Part shown: positions 1 to 13,000 of the stretch, in pieces
How the letters are laid out: each line of letters starts with the position of its first letter
How positions within the stretch are numbered: position 1 is the first letter of the stretch
NCBI RefSeq assembly: GCF_963676685.1
Contig: NC_092353.1
Coordinates: forward strand, 7,034,207 to 7,098,206
Direction: 5' to 3'
Length of the DNA: 64,000 nt
Origin: Mytilus edulis
Taxonomy: Eukaryota > Mollusca > Bivalvia > Mytilida > Mytilidae
Program-made: the position numbers and the translations under genes
Notes under the pieces: generated by a model
Told to the model about the DNA's origin: nothing
The model's input: the letters and a program-made list of their open reading frames with translations, nothing else
Database searches by the model: none

Positions 1-275
1 CTCCACCATACACCCTATTATTCTAAATTGAAAAGGACCAGTCAGACCGACAATCAATTAGAAGTTGTATTTATACAATGTACATGTATCTAAAATATCA
101 CTGCATATGATTCCATACTTTTTCAGTCTTTAAACCAAAATATAACTCAAGAGAACAAAAAATCATTCCAGGTATAAATAATATTTTTATTATCATACAT
201 CTATTTATATATATATAATTATAATGCCATGAATGTATATTCATATTCAATAATTTTTTTTTTCATTTCTTACAG
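1..275. other. AT-rich sequence upstream of an internal or terminal exon
   Basis: No coding signal seen. The right end (about 248-275) is a T-rich tract ending in TTACAG, which serves as the 3' splice site of the exon starting at 276. Confidence 0.4.
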
Positions 276-1336
276 CTTATGACCATAGGGTTACAAATTC
301 AGCATCTAACCTGTCTAAAGAAAAATCCAACAAAATTGATGTAAAAAAAGAAAAAAATACAGATGGTCAATGCAATTTCAGTACTACATATGACACAATA
401 TTTCACACTGCCTACAGAGATACTGCAGACAGCATCATATCAGATCCTATTCAAAATCTATTTGGTGATTCAGCTATTACAGAAATTACTAAGCAATGTA
501 AGACAAACAATGAAGTTGAACAATTTTTTCAAAGCTTATTCAGTGACTTGTTCAAATTTAATGCCAATTTATGCTTGTCTCATGACAGAGAAATGTTCTT
601 CTCCAAATTCCATAAAGTAAGAATAAGTAAATCCGTGACAGAGGCATACAGCACCCTGTTTAGTAGTAATGAATTTCTTGAATCCGATTTCAAAAACTTC
701 TTGCAAGTGTTCATGCTTGAGCTCATAAATCAACTTCTGAATCAACAATGTTTACACGAAACACAGAAATCCAACATTCAACAATCAGAACTTTCCGACA
801 AAGACCAGAGTATTCTATTCTATATAAGTGGCTACATCATAAGAGCATGCAGCAAAAAGTGTTGTAAATTGACAGGTGAAAAAAAAGGTTCAAAAATGGC
901 TTGTATAGACAGATTGAGGTCGCAATCTAGCACCTCCTCATTCCTCACCAGATTTTCTAAATGGACCATTAAGAATGACCGTGGTGGGCTTATTGTGCCG
1001 TGTGACAACTTCTACCTCCTAATCCGTGAGTTTGAGATGGTTGTCAAGAAAAACATTCCATCCGACATATGTGCTTCATCATTCTTGTGTAAAAAATTAC
1101 AGGAGAATATTATGGAATCCTATATGGTGAAATACTCTTCCGAAAAGGTTTTTACAGACTTAGATTTTTCTCAATACATACTTGTTTTGGAGGACATAAT
1201 CAAATTGTTTCTAACCATTCGTGGAAATGCTTTCACTCGTGTCCATCGTAATAATATAATACAGAACAAAAAAGTTGTGAAAAAAAGCTCAAGCAGTCTG
1301 AGACAAGCGTTGAAAGAAAGACATGTTAACAACTAA
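276..1336 (+). CDS. Terminal exon of a P-element/THAP9-like transposase-related protein (partial)
   Basis: A single open frame runs from a good acceptor (TTTCTTACAG, ending at 275) to a stop at 1334-1336. It has 352 codons in the frame starting at 278, with a split codon before it. There is no convincing start codon at the head of the frame, so earlier exons should lie left of the window. Visible motifs are YISGYIIRACSKKC at about nt 822-863 and NDRGGLIVPCDNFYLLI at about 975-1025. Both resemble the C-terminal region of P-element/THAP9-type transposases (a 'GY' block followed by 'RGGLxxP'). The C-terminus is Lys/Ser-rich. I saw no THAP zinc finger or catalytic triad in this exon. It could be a domesticated host gene or a decayed transposon. 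The intact frame over more than 1 kb favours recent activity or selection. Family call from memory of motifs only. Confidence 0.5.
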
Positions 1337-2326
1337 GTATGAAAGACATTAATTACTGTACATGTAGTATGAATGACAATACAAATACAAAATATATGTA
1401 CACAAATTACTTATATCATTTCTTAAATAATACAAATGTAATAACAGTATTTACAAGGTAAACAGATGGACCTGTACATTATGGTACATGTAGATGACCA
1501 TGTATGTATATATATATTTTAAATATGAATTTTGAATTATGGCTATCTATGTATAGCTACAGACTACAGGTACATGTACTTCATTGTATTCATAAATGTA
1601 AACAATATGCCTTTTTTTTAGTAACTTAATTTTAAAAAAACAAATAAAACAGTGTAAAAATCTAGTTTCTTAAATTAGTCTTTTACAAATTATTTCTTGT
1701 TCAGATTTCAATAAAGGTAAGAATTTTGATTTTTTTTCTTCTTCAAAAAATAGAGCACAGTTAAAGCAAACACCATGAGCTTGTTATGAAACTACCTGTG
1801 TATACATATAACTTGTAGCAAATATGAAAAGATTATACTTCATTATAATATAAGGTATTATGGTATTACATTATGGACTTTGATGCTTTTTAAATTTAAG
1901 TTAAAACTGACAAATTTATACCTTCTATACATGTACATGAATGTTATAGCTGTTATACTAGTAGTATGCATGAATTAAATATTTAAGTACATGTGATTTC
2001 ATAATAAAAGAAGAAAAATTATACTTCTTGTCTTGTCTATCATTTCCCTTATAATTACAGTTCAGGTGTCAAAATACTTTCCCCAGTCTATCTTTTTCTT
2101 GGTAGCTTAGTATTGTCTATTGGGATGTTTTTCCGGTTCGCACTGATGTTACTATATTTGTATATACTTGTATTATATGTCTCTGGTACAGGTATATATT
2201 TATATGTTGAAAAGTTAAACTGCTATGAAATAACTAAAAGATACTCTGTCTTTCATTGCATATCTCTATTAAGCATGATAATAACCATGTCTGGTGAGAT
2301 TGAGAGTGTACAATAAGACACAATTA
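1337..2326. other. Intergenic region between two convergent genes
   Basis: AT-rich sequence with AATAAA-type signals near 1643 and 1711 that could serve the + strand gene. No exon-like segment recognised. Confidence 0.35.
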
Positions 2327-2497
2327 TTATACATTAATTACATTGTCCAAACTTGTGTTGATTGATTCTGCAAACTGACAAAGACACTTTGCTTGTGGCG
2401 CATGTCTAATAGAATTGATAGGCAGGTCTAGTCTTTCATTCATATATTCCATTAAATATGCCGAGGTTAAATTCAACAAATGTTCAGTTATACTTTC
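2327..2497 (-). CDS. Terminal exon of an unrecognised minus-strand gene
   Basis: Read on the minus strand, a TTTTATAG acceptor just above 2497 is followed by 56 open codons and a TAA at 2327-2329. The translation begins ESITEHLLNLTSAYLMEY and contains RHAPQAKCLCQFAESI. It joins in phase 0 to the exon at 3097-3237. I do not recognise the family. The gene converges on the + strand gene ending at 1336. Confidence 0.5.
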   Translation of the reverse strand, partial: ESITEHLLNLTSAYLMEYMNERLDLPINSIRHAPQAKCLCQFAESINTSLDNVINV

Positions 2498-3096
2498 CTA
2501 TAAAACATTAAAATACAAACATATATATGTGCTTCTTTTTTTGAAGTAAATTCCAATTACAATGAATATTCATTACAAAAACAACAACATATAAGTTTTC
2601 TCCTGAACTGAAATTCATACTTTGCTTTTTTAAGCTATCTAATGATTGTCATTGGTAATGTTTTTATTTTCAAATATTGTGGCTTCAAGCATCACTGACA
2701 ATTATTATCGAAATGTGCACTTGATACAGTAAAGTTTGTACCTTTAGTGTTCTTATTACCACTAGGTCGACAACTTTGTGAATTGTTATTCCCGGAAGTT
2801 ATTACCAGCACAGTATCCAGTATGTCGGCACTGGTATGACGAAAATACGCATATTGCTTTAATTTTAAAAAAAATCTTCTGAGAAAAGAAATACCCGAAA
2901 TGATCGATGTCTAAGTAATGAAAGCAACAAGAAATGCATTCAAGATTAAAGACTTTTTTTAAAGAATATAGGTTCTATTGGTTTACATACTGTTTTATGG
3001 AATGTTTGCAGTTGTACATAAGAGTAATATTTAGCGTAGTCCATGACAAGAAATGTAAAGTTTGCCTGCCTTTACTGTATAAAGCATAATTAGTAC

Positions 3097-3237
3097 CTGA
3101 AGATCATCATCCATTGGTATCTCTGTTGTATCATTCAACAAGTAAACATTGTCCCCATCATTCATGATAAATTCCATCTCATCGCCATTCTGACGCTGTC
3201 GTATTCTTTTGTTGTGTTTTTCTAAAGCTATATGATT
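3097..3237 (-). CDS. Internal exon of the same unrecognised minus-strand gene
   Basis: The exon is 141 nt, exactly 47 open codons, bounded on the minus strand by CTTACAG and CAG|GTACTA. The translation starts NHIALEKHNKRIRQRQ, is followed by an acidic stretch (DEMEFIMNDGDNVYLL) and ends EIPMDDDLQ. Phase 0 at both ends makes it compatible with the terminal exon at 2327-2497. Its protein-like composition and good splice sites are the evidence; no family is recognised and no earlier exon was found with confidence. Confidence 0.5.
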
Positions 3238-4018
3238 CTGTAAGATAACATTTAATAGGGATTTCTATCAATCAATTTCATAGCAGTTTAACTTTTCAAA
3301 ATCACAATAATAACGAGTTTTCAATCATGCTAAATTCAAGTATATGTTTGTTTAATAGGTTGTTGTCAGGGATAAACAAAAATATCCCATCTATGAACTG
3401 AAGATTCATATCGTCGTTTTGTATGGGTTTTTTTTGCCATGGCGTATGTGCTTGTTAGTCCCTTTAATATCTTCAGCCCCCTTTAGTGTTTATTTCTATC
3501 ATATATCATGATATTGTTTGCCAATTTGTGTATTTATTCGACCGTTGTAGTCTTTAGTTTGTAGATATTTCTGTTTCTTGCATAAATATGTGTGTTCGGT
3601 GGACTGAAACATCGATAAATAAGTATTTGATCGTTTTGAACAAATCAGAGGCACATCAAAGGGGTATATACATTAACAATAATAATAAAAGAAATCCTTT
3701 ATTGCACATTTCTCTGCTGTTTACAACTTACTCGACTCGCAGCATTCAGTCGGGTATCCCTGTAAATTAGTTACTGTTTAACCAGGGAGATTATACAGTG
3801 GAAAATATTAACTATTAAGTAAGATTAGTTATACAATAATAATATATAAATACATTGATTTTGACAAATTGTCTTTAACAGTTTCCTCATATTACGTGAT
3901 TACGCAAAACCCAACTTTATTTCCGATTTGCCTCTTAATCATGTGGTGATATTCTTTTGTTGCAATGAAATATCAAAGTAGAATAGAAAAATACAAAATC
4001 GCATGTGAAATATATAGA

Positions 4019-4134
4019 GATTAATACATGGCCTTTTCCATATCAGCCTGGGTATCATCCCGAGACGGAGTCGAGGTGCTGATATGGGTCGAGGGATGAT
4101 ACCCAGGCTGATATGGAAAAGGCCATGTATTAAT
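4019..4134. repeat. Long hairpin-forming inverted repeat (116 bp)
   Basis: The left arm starting TTAATACATGGCCTTTTCC is matched by its reverse complement ending at 4133-4134. The arms pair around a centre near 4076 with only a short loop. Probably a foldback element. Confidence 0.85.
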
Positions 4135-4504
4135 CGCTTTATCATATACTTCCTACAATAGTTTTATGTAAGGCAAATAAATAAATGCAATAACTAAAAC
4201 AATCAAAAACTTTATAAAGAAGTTAAATTATGAATCAAATATACTATAATTGTTCAACAACAGCATCACTACCTCCAAACTCCGAAACAGTGGTGACATC
4301 TGGCTACGCTTCTTTACACAAGCGTAGAGAAGATGTCACCACTGTTTCGGAGTTTGGAGGTAGTGATGCTGTTGTTGAACAATTATAGTATATTTGATTC
4401 ATAATTTAACTTCTTTATAAAGTTTTTGATTGTTTTAGTTATTGCATTTATTTATTTGCCTTACATAAAACTATTGTCGGAAGTATATGATAAAGCGATT
4501 AATA
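4128..4504. repeat. Near-perfect 377-bp palindrome abutting the previous hairpin
   Basis: Positions pair as x with about 8632-x from 4128/4504 inward to a loop near 4311-4320. Examples are TAATCGCTTT at 4131-4140 with AAAGCGATTA at 4492-4501, and TGGTGACATC at 4291-4300 with GATGTCACCA at 4332-4341. Only isolated mismatches interrupt the arms, which implies a young foldback insertion. It overlaps the end of the hairpin at 4019-4134 by a few bases. Confidence 0.9.
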
Positions 4505-5199
4505 GAGAAAGGGAAGTATGACCCGAACGATAACGCTGTATGGAGTTTGCACTACCTCCTTATATTTGGTAACCGTTCCTATAGAGGCATTTTGAAACAT
4601 TGAAATTTTGGAAGAGTTTTATGATCATTACTACTCCATGTTTGTTGTACTATAAAATGATTCATAATTTTCAATGGCATTTGTTAGCAAGTACTAAACT
4701 ACCCCACAAAAGTTCCCGTAAATTTTGACGTCGTCATAAAAAATATCTGACGTCACAATGGAAAAGTAAACAACCGATACCGGAAACACCGGAAGTAACT
4801 TTCACGAGAGGCACTATTATGGGTTTTGTGCACGAGATGCCCCTGATATGGGTTATCAGCCCGGGTGGGCAATTATGGCTTGTGTACTTCCGCTCATTAC
4901 ACATATGCAAAAGCTATCATATCAATGCTAAGTATATGATAAATTGGAATATTTAACTTCTCATACATCATACAACAATTAGTGTTTGTCAAGATATTGT
5001 TGTCGATATCACATCTTAACAAATTGAGAGTGCATAACACTTATGTAGTTCCTTGTATTTTATACTTTATTGTAATAATTTAGTTCCTGATAAACAAAAC
5101 GAAAAGAATAATTGTAAATAAGAATTTGAAATTTTTTCCTGTTTACATTATTTTATTTAACGCCATGTTTTTGATCTAGTTTAACCATTTCAATTGATT
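4505..5199. other. Intergenic, AT-rich
   Basis: No coding signal seen. A segment at about 4836-4905 (GATATGGGTTATCAGCCCGG) shares words with the hairpin at 4019-4134 and may belong to the same repeat family. Confidence 0.3.
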
Positions 5200-5580
5200 A
5201 TTTATAGTGTGTCTTTCTATATTGTAATGTTACGCCACTACCTCAGGGTTTGGTGAAGTTTGGCGTCTGTTAAAATGTTTTAACACACTACATCTGTTTA
5301 AATTTGCATCTATCCAAAGTCAGGAACACGTTGTTCAGGGGTTTTCATTTGTTGATGTGGTTCATAAGTGTTTCATAATTCTCGTTTTTTATATTGAGAT
5401 TAGTCCTTTGGTTTTCATGTTTGTATGGTTATACACTAGTCATTTGTGGGGTCCTTTAAAGATTGCTGTTTGATGTGAGCGAAGGCTTTGTGTTAAATGT
5501 TGTACTTTCACATATAATGGTTTACTTTTTACTAATTGTGACTTGAAAGGGGAGTTATCCCATTAACACCCAATACCACA
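5200..5580 (+). mobile_element. Diverged LINE-like 3'-tail repeat
   Basis: Phrases such as 'tcaggaacacgttgttcagg', 'tcatttgttgatgtggttca' and the GAGTTATCCCATT...ACCACATC ending match the 3'-tail repeat found in several other places in this window (for example 62640-62990 and 33750-33918). This copy is the most diverged. Confidence 0.45.
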
Positions 5581-6130
5581 TCAAGTAGAAAATAAACTGT
5601 CAAAAAATTGAAGAAAAGGACAAACAACAACCTGCAAACACAACATAGAAAACCAAGGATTTGTATAGTAAATCCTTGAGAAAACTAAAGAACCCAATCG
5701 AACACCTCGGGTTATCTTAGGTTCTCTAGAAGGGAAAACAGAGAATACTCCACATGTGGCACCTGTCGTGATGTTCATGTTAGTATGAATCCTGTGATTA
5801 GGTCTAATTCGGTAGATCACATTAGGGAAAAGGTTTGTGGCTTTAACAATTGAAACATATCCGTCGTCATCTGTGAAAAAGATATTCCATAATGGTCAAC
5901 CAACTCGTGGTGGCGTCTGTAAAAGATTTGAATGGATGATTTCAACTTTAAACTTGGTTTAATAGATTCTTTGTGAGCAGCAAGCTCTATTAAGGAAGTC
6001 ATGATAAGAAATTGGATCCCTGAAATATTTTTTCAATTTGAGATATACCTTCCATGTGATTGCGCTTCTGGAGTAATGCTAGTTAGAAATGGAGGGTTCA
6101 TTTTTGAGAAGCTGAAAATCTCTTATGTTG
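5581..6130. repeat. Bivalve-type interspersed repeat fragment
   Basis: Contains the phrase GTGGCACCTGTCGTGATGTTC, which recurs in near-identical form at about 56300-56330 in the lectin gene intron. The open frames on the minus strand here look repeat-derived. Type of element not established. Confidence 0.4.
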
Positions 6131-6890
6131 TAAAGTGTTGTCACGGTATGAGGCAGACTTAACTGCATCTGTCTTATCCTTTATTTCAAGTTCGTGGGTG
6201 TGTTCAAGAGTCACCTGACTGTGAATTATGTAGAAAGAATCTATAGACAGCATCTATTTTTTTGGAAAGTGAAGTTAATAAAAGGATAATGTCAGCTTCT
6301 TTTCATTAATCAAGGCATAACTAACTATTTTAATATTTCTTTTAGTATGAAATGAGAGATAATTGTGTAGGGGATAGAAAAGTCAGTTGGTTAAGTACTG
6401 TTACAAGATAAGTCTAGCATTCTATTTGCTCTGGCAGATCTTTTTATTATCCACAGTTGTATACAATAAAGCAATTTCTGCACTTTGAATCGTTGAATAT
6501 CGAAATTTGTAAACTGTGCAAAATTATATCTTTTTGGGATTGTGGATATTCATACCAGCCTATTAACAAATTGAATCAAGAATGTGTACAGGTATGCCCC
6601 GCTTACACTATCGTTTTCTATGTTCATACATTTTCAGAGACATTCAAAACTATAACATAATAAACAAAAAGACTAGACACACAAAGAACTGATCAAGCAA
6701 TACTAGCAAATACTCAAAATATTGCATGGACATTAATATTTAATTATTAACCATGTTTCACTAAGAGGTTATTATTTTGAAAATTTATTAAACTTTTTGA
6801 TCTCTGAATTTGGCAGGGAAAAAGTGGTTTTATTATTACCATAGCATTTCTTCAAGCACAACAAGATGAAAACAAATTTGCATAAAATTA
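6131..6890. other. Intergenic between repeats and the LTN1 3' end
   Basis: AT-rich; no exon, RNA gene or clear element recognised. Confidence 0.3.
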
Positions 6891-6896
6891 TTTATT
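6891..6896 (-). promoter_or_regulatory. Candidate LTN1 polyadenylation signal
   Basis: AATAAA on the minus strand about 50 nt downstream of the LTN1 stop codon, giving a very short 3' UTR if used. Confidence 0.45.
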
Positions 6897-6943
6897 TCAA
6901 TAAATAACTTGAAAGTTTTTGGTAGTAAGTTGTTTCTTGTCTA

Positions 6944-7003
6944 TCAAAATAAGTTTCTACACAATGGACATGTTGAGTTGTGGCTGGTCTGGAACCATTT
7001 ATA
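6944..7003 (-). CDS. LTN1: LTN1 exon 30 (C-terminal half of RING, stop)
   Basis: Twenty codons after [26 protein letters not shown] then TGA at 6944-6946. It supplies the last two zinc ligands (CPLC). Phase 0 at its start. Confidence 0.95.
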   Translation of the reverse strand, partial: YKWFQTSHNSTCPLCRNLF

Positions 7004-10000
7004 CTGAAAATATAAACAAAGCATTACTTAGACTTAACTATAAAATATCCATCTTGTTCTACATCTTCTTGTAGCTAAGAACATCTGTTTTTAACATTCC
7101 ATATTATAGAAAACTTGGGCCTTTATATCTAGCTTTGCAGTATGAGTTTTGCTCATTCTTGAAGGCCATATAATGACCTATAGTTCTAAACTTCTACATC
7201 ACTTGGTCTGTCGTTGAGACTTTTTTGTATTTGCAATCAAATCATATCTTCTTATTTTAATATCATAATTCCTGTAAAAAAAATTGTGCGGAAAACACAA
7301 CAGCAGTAACATCTTGAATGGATTACCAATTTGAAAATAGTATTGTAAGGAAAGCACACTTTTAAGTACAGGTAGACAAATATCATAGAGCAGATTTGTC
7401 AGGGATGCAGGATTTATTTATTTGGGCAGGAATCATTTAACTCAAATGGTTAGTTTAATGTTCTGTCAACTAAAAAGGTAAAAAAAAAACCAGTTTCCTC
7501 AAAATTGAACCATTTCAGCAATGCAAATCATGTGTTGTTCTTCTTTGTTTGGATATCTTTGTTTCTGTTTGAGAGGCAGGTGTTAGTGGTATGGTGTGGT
7601 TTGTTGTATGGTGAGGTACTGTTTTTTTACTGTTATGACTATATAATATATATCATGACTACAGAGTTCCAATAAAGTACTAATTAATTTGTTTTAATAT
7701 TGTTACATTGCATGAGTTGAATTTATTTGTACTTAGAAATTGACTGCCATACAGTGTGCAGCATGAAACTACAAATATCTTTTTAAAGAAACCATCACAC
7801 CTTGTTTTTTCTTAAATTTTCCAACCTTGAATTTTGGAAATATTTCTATGTTTGAAATACAATTGCAATAAAGAGAAACAGATACAACATAGACTTTTTT
7901 CATCTACACAACTTACCAAGCATGCTGAATGGAACTTTTTCTTGCAAGTTTTACATGTAAGTCTTGGAAGTTGGTAATTCGTGCCATGAATGACAGAGAA
8001 ACATATCATACAATCCTCTACTCCCTCAAATCTCTTGTCTATATTTCTCTTCCATATCCTCAGTCCATCAATAATACTACCATTCTAAACAATAACACAT
8101 GTAATCAAATATATTTCATATAATATTCAGCCTATAAAGTAATCATGTTTTGGTAAGAGATGGCCTCACACAGGGGAAATAATTAGATTTGTTTGTTAGT
8201 TCCTCCAAATTGTCAGCAAGCACTTATTTTTCACAACAAAATCTCCTGAGTAAGAAATGGTAATGCAAACTAATGGGATCACAAGGCAACTTTACATTAT
8301 CACAATTACAAAATAAATAATATGGTGTGTGTCTAGTTTCATTCATTATTTAAATTGTAATATAATCTATTATTACATTGGTTGCACTGAACTATGGTGA
8401 TTTCCCAGTGAAATAAATACAGATAATTTCACACATGAAATAAACTTGTTATTTCACTCCTCTGATGTCATAAAACTATAGGTATTGTCAAGAGGTAGCT
8501 GAAGATGTCGTATCAAAACAAATCATGAATTTATAGAAAAGGATATAGTTCCTTACATTTTCTACTTTAATTCCATTAATTCCATGTTAATGTAATCTAA
8601 TGTTACAATGATTAATTTGATATTATTTTGAATATTGACAAAGTTGAATATGAATGAAAAGTCTACCTCTTCCTGCAAAGAAAACAGTACGAAACATTGG
8701 CACTCATACCACATCTTGTTATATCTATACACATTGTATTGTATCTTATTCCTACTTGTCACTCAGAGACATAAACCTACCTGATACTGTAAAAACACAT
8801 TGAGTTGAAGCAGCCATTTATCCCATGTGGCTGCTGACACGCCCACTCTTTTCTCACTGACCACTGTTATAGTACCAAGGGGATAGTTCTCAGGTAATGC
8901 TATCACCATTTCTATGGTAACCTCTTCTAAAGAGTAAGTCGCTATTACCTCCCTTGTTATAGGTCTTGTCTTAATCTGAAATGGATATAATAATGAAGGA
9001 AAATGTAGTTTAATCATATTTTTTTTTTATATTCTTCTTCTTTCCAATTTTTTTTTATTACAAAGTGAATAAATTGCAAATATGTGCAGTAATTCTCAAC
9101 TTTGGGTTTTGTTAAGTGCATGTAAAGGTTTAGTGTTATGACTTTAATTAGCAAGGTCACAAATAATGACAGAAATTCAGGAACAGGAAACTCCTTTACC
9201 ATCTATAGGCTATTTTTATATACTGTGGATTCATTAATATTTGTTGGATACCAATTTTCATGGATTTTGTGGGTACAGGGGAACGAACCACAAATTCAAA
9301 TGTTCAACGAATAACAAATTTTCTAAAAGAATGAGTGTAGACTTTGTTTAAACCACGAAATGAAATATCCACGAATATGTAGGTTTTCCTCAAACCACGA
9401 AAATTGGTACCCATGAAAATAAATGAATCCACAGTAGAACTAATTCTATTTCATAAAGAGAGGGATTAGAGTTTGCTATACAATTTCAGCATTTTCCATT
9501 GTTCAAAGGTCAAAGATCTAGAAGGTCCATTAATGATCTATTCCTTATCTTCGTGTATAACTAACAAATACAAATATTTCATATGTCATAAAATACAAAT
9601 TCCATTTAAAAACAAAAGCATAACTTTCGTTTTTGTCAGGATGTTTCCTAATGTGAGGTATTAGTAAGAGCTGAATTGAAAACCAAAAATCTAAAATTCA
9701 CTATATAATCAACCTACAACAGTATACACAGTTAATTAGTGTATTATCAACCAACAAATTGATTGTGGAGAAATTTGATTATAAGTATGTAGACTTACTG
9801 TTATATTCTCTAACGATTGTGGAGAAATTTGATTATAAGTAGGTAGACTTACTGTTATATTTTCTAACTGTATATCTGTCTTACTAACTGGTTGTATTTC
9901 TTCTGTACATAAAATCTGGCTGACATGTTTACTTGTAAATCTGTAAGAAGTATTGATGTAAGATGTAAGAAAAGGTATATGTATATATTAAGTATTGCAG

Positions 10001-13000
10001 GACAATACTAGATTGTAATTCTTTGTGTTTATAGAAGTAAACGATTGATTGATTGATTGATTGATTGATAGTAATAAACTTCAGTTTTTGGTATTTGTCA
10101 ATATCATGATCATTGGTGGTCAGTGAAAGAGGAAGCAGGAATATTTAGAAAGAACTATCTGTCTTCTGCTGGAGAACTTACAATCCTATAGCTAGTGAAT
10201 TCAGATTGAAGTCAAAACACACCTGCTACAAGTGGGGATCAAACTCCCAACCACATTGTTGACATGATTATAGAAGCAAATTATATCATCATAAACATAC
10301 ATTATGTCACCAAGAATAACAAGTTTTATTTAAATATTTTGAAGGTTTTAACAAATTTTGAATATTATACTTAACTGTTGCTCTTAAAACATGTATTTAC
10401 TTTCTTTCTATCATGCATTCATTTAAAGATAGGAAGGACATACCTTGCAAGAAAAAAATAATTCTGATCTAAATTGTTAACATAAATAAATGAGAAATGA
10501 GATAGATATACTGACTTCTATAAAGTTACCCCTTCACTAAACCCCCAAACATACAAACCTGTCTTTGACCTCTAACCTATTAACTAACCTATCAACATAA
10601 TTGATTGTTTTTCTGTCTTGTTCTTTCCACCAGGTCCTCACCATGGCTGGTACAGTCTGTAGGGCATGTCTATACACATAACACGATAAATATGGTATAT
10701 CTTTTTCTGTAGCACCATCTATAAAGTAACAAAATCATTAAAAACAAACTAATTTATAGCAATAGACCATATACTTATTAGAGAAATAAACTTTTGACAG
10801 TGATATGTCTCATCTATATTCAATTTTGATAGTATAATACACATCTTGAAATTAATATAGCAATATTTAAATATGTAGACTATGCAAAACATTCAGACAT
10901 TGTGCTTACCTTTTAAAAGTGTGGGATGTCGTTTGTTAAAAACAAATATTTGAAAATTAAACATGCAATATTTAAAAGTAAGAGCAGACTTGCTGGCTCT
11001 GAGTCAGAATAATGTCCAGGTAGGGTGACATGTCTTCCTGAGGACATCCTGAACAAGAACATTAAAAATTCTGTTTAAAATATCGCTCTAGTATAAAACA
11101 GAGTTTTAATTTAATATCACATAATCAGGTTCTTGTACTGAATATGCATTTAATTTGCAACATATACATGACCTTTAACAGCCATCCCGTCATATGAGGA
11201 GGCAGGCTAAAATAATATTCATAGAAATGAGATATGCCCATGATGATACTATAAGTTATCTTCGTTCATATCCGTAGATATGGGTATTTTAACATCCTGA
11301 AGTACACCAGTACACCTTGAGGTGCAGCAGAAGGTTGTACAGGGTACAAAAGGGTGTTAAAATACCCATATCTACGGATATGAACGTAGATAACAAATTA
11401 ATCCCTGGTCTTAGTCCGAATCAGGTGAGTTTTGAGGATTTTTGGGTAAAAAGTGTAACGTGAAATCAATGCTTTTTTTTATTATCTAAAAAAGTTTTAT
11501 TGAAATTTGGAAATTTTACATATTTTTACGGGGTGTAGGAGAAAATCGCACATGAATTTTCCCGATGTAATGGGTAGCAATGTCCCGCAATATTGGTTAG
11601 CAGCACTCAGGGGCTATGTGCGTTAACCAATCAAAATCCTAGATATATACTAAACTGCATATCAACAACATGAACAAACCATTGACTTAACATGAGTGTT
11701 TTTTCTTTTGCTGACCTATTCACATCAATATCATTCTTTATGAAGTATTTTATTAATCACTTACTTGCAACATTTAATGAAAAGTTTCTGTCAAACATGG
11801 CTTTAGTATCTTGTGTAGGGTTATCTGGCATAAGTCTGTAGATATTAGACAGTAACTGATGAACCAGGCCTGTCTGTCGGAAGTAAATAGCATATTCCTG
11901 TCTTATCTGAAAATAGAAACAATATTTCTGTGTTATTGCATGGCAGTACATAGTCCCCTACCAAATATCTTAATCAAAGACAATTTTTTCAATCTTTCTG
12001 GTCAGTGTTTAGTAAGGAAGGTTCAAATAGATGTAGCTTCATAAAAAATATCAATAAAATTTCAAGGCAAATGACATTAACAGTAATTGATGAGCTTAAT
12101 TTGTTCAGCTTAGCAAAAAACAATTAATGCAGGAATGTTTAAGCTAGCTATATACTATCAGAGTAGATTGCAAGTTGCTGTGGTGTAATAATACAAAGTT
12201 ATAAAGAAAAAGAGTCAGAAATTTAATTTTCAGTCAATTTTCCTTTTCTGATTGACAGTGGTCTATTTTTTTATTGCCCCCTTTGAATACCCGGATACAA
12301 TTTTTTAAATGTTTTTATCAAATAAATTGGTTTCCTTTTGTCTAACTATCTCCACTTTTAGTCTACCAGAAGAACGATGATGCATGTTTTCACTAAATTG
12401 AATACAGTTTTAATGAGAAAGAAGTTTTTTGGTGTTTATCAATGCATTTAATGAAAAAAGTATCAGAAAATCTTTATACAAAAAAAAAACATATTACCTC
12501 TGCTGTTGAACTTTTAAAGAAGTAGAGTAGCAATCTCCAGGTCAATAAATAGGATAATGCTAGTGTGTAATCATCTGTATATGGACTGATTTTCAGGTAC
12601 TGATCCACATTCAGACTAGACGACATTACTTCTAATTTACTACCATCCACTAGTATAGTCATCAGTTGTTGTGGGGGAAATCTGAAATAAAATTGGAAAT
12701 AATTACAAGACAGTCAGTCAAACAATAACTCCCAAATCGGTTCCTATAAAAAAAAACTGGATATCCTTTCTAATCAGTTTCATATTTTTATGGCAATAAT
12801 CATCAAAACAAACAAGCATAGATCATATGATTCTGCTTTTGTCAGTAACACAGCTAGTTCTGATATTGTTTTAATCTAATGCTATAAGTCCTTCACATAT
12901 CAGCTGTTCTGTCCCCAAAACACACATTTTACAGAAATTAATGTTCCAAGCTGTTTTGAAAATATGCTATCTGGATTATTTTTTAATAATTAAAGTCACT

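Noticed and set aside
3740..3770. Possible 28-nt minus-strand microexon between TTTACAG and GTAAGT
   Set aside because: Splice-like words at both ends, but too short to judge and no link to the gene at 2327-3237 can be shown.
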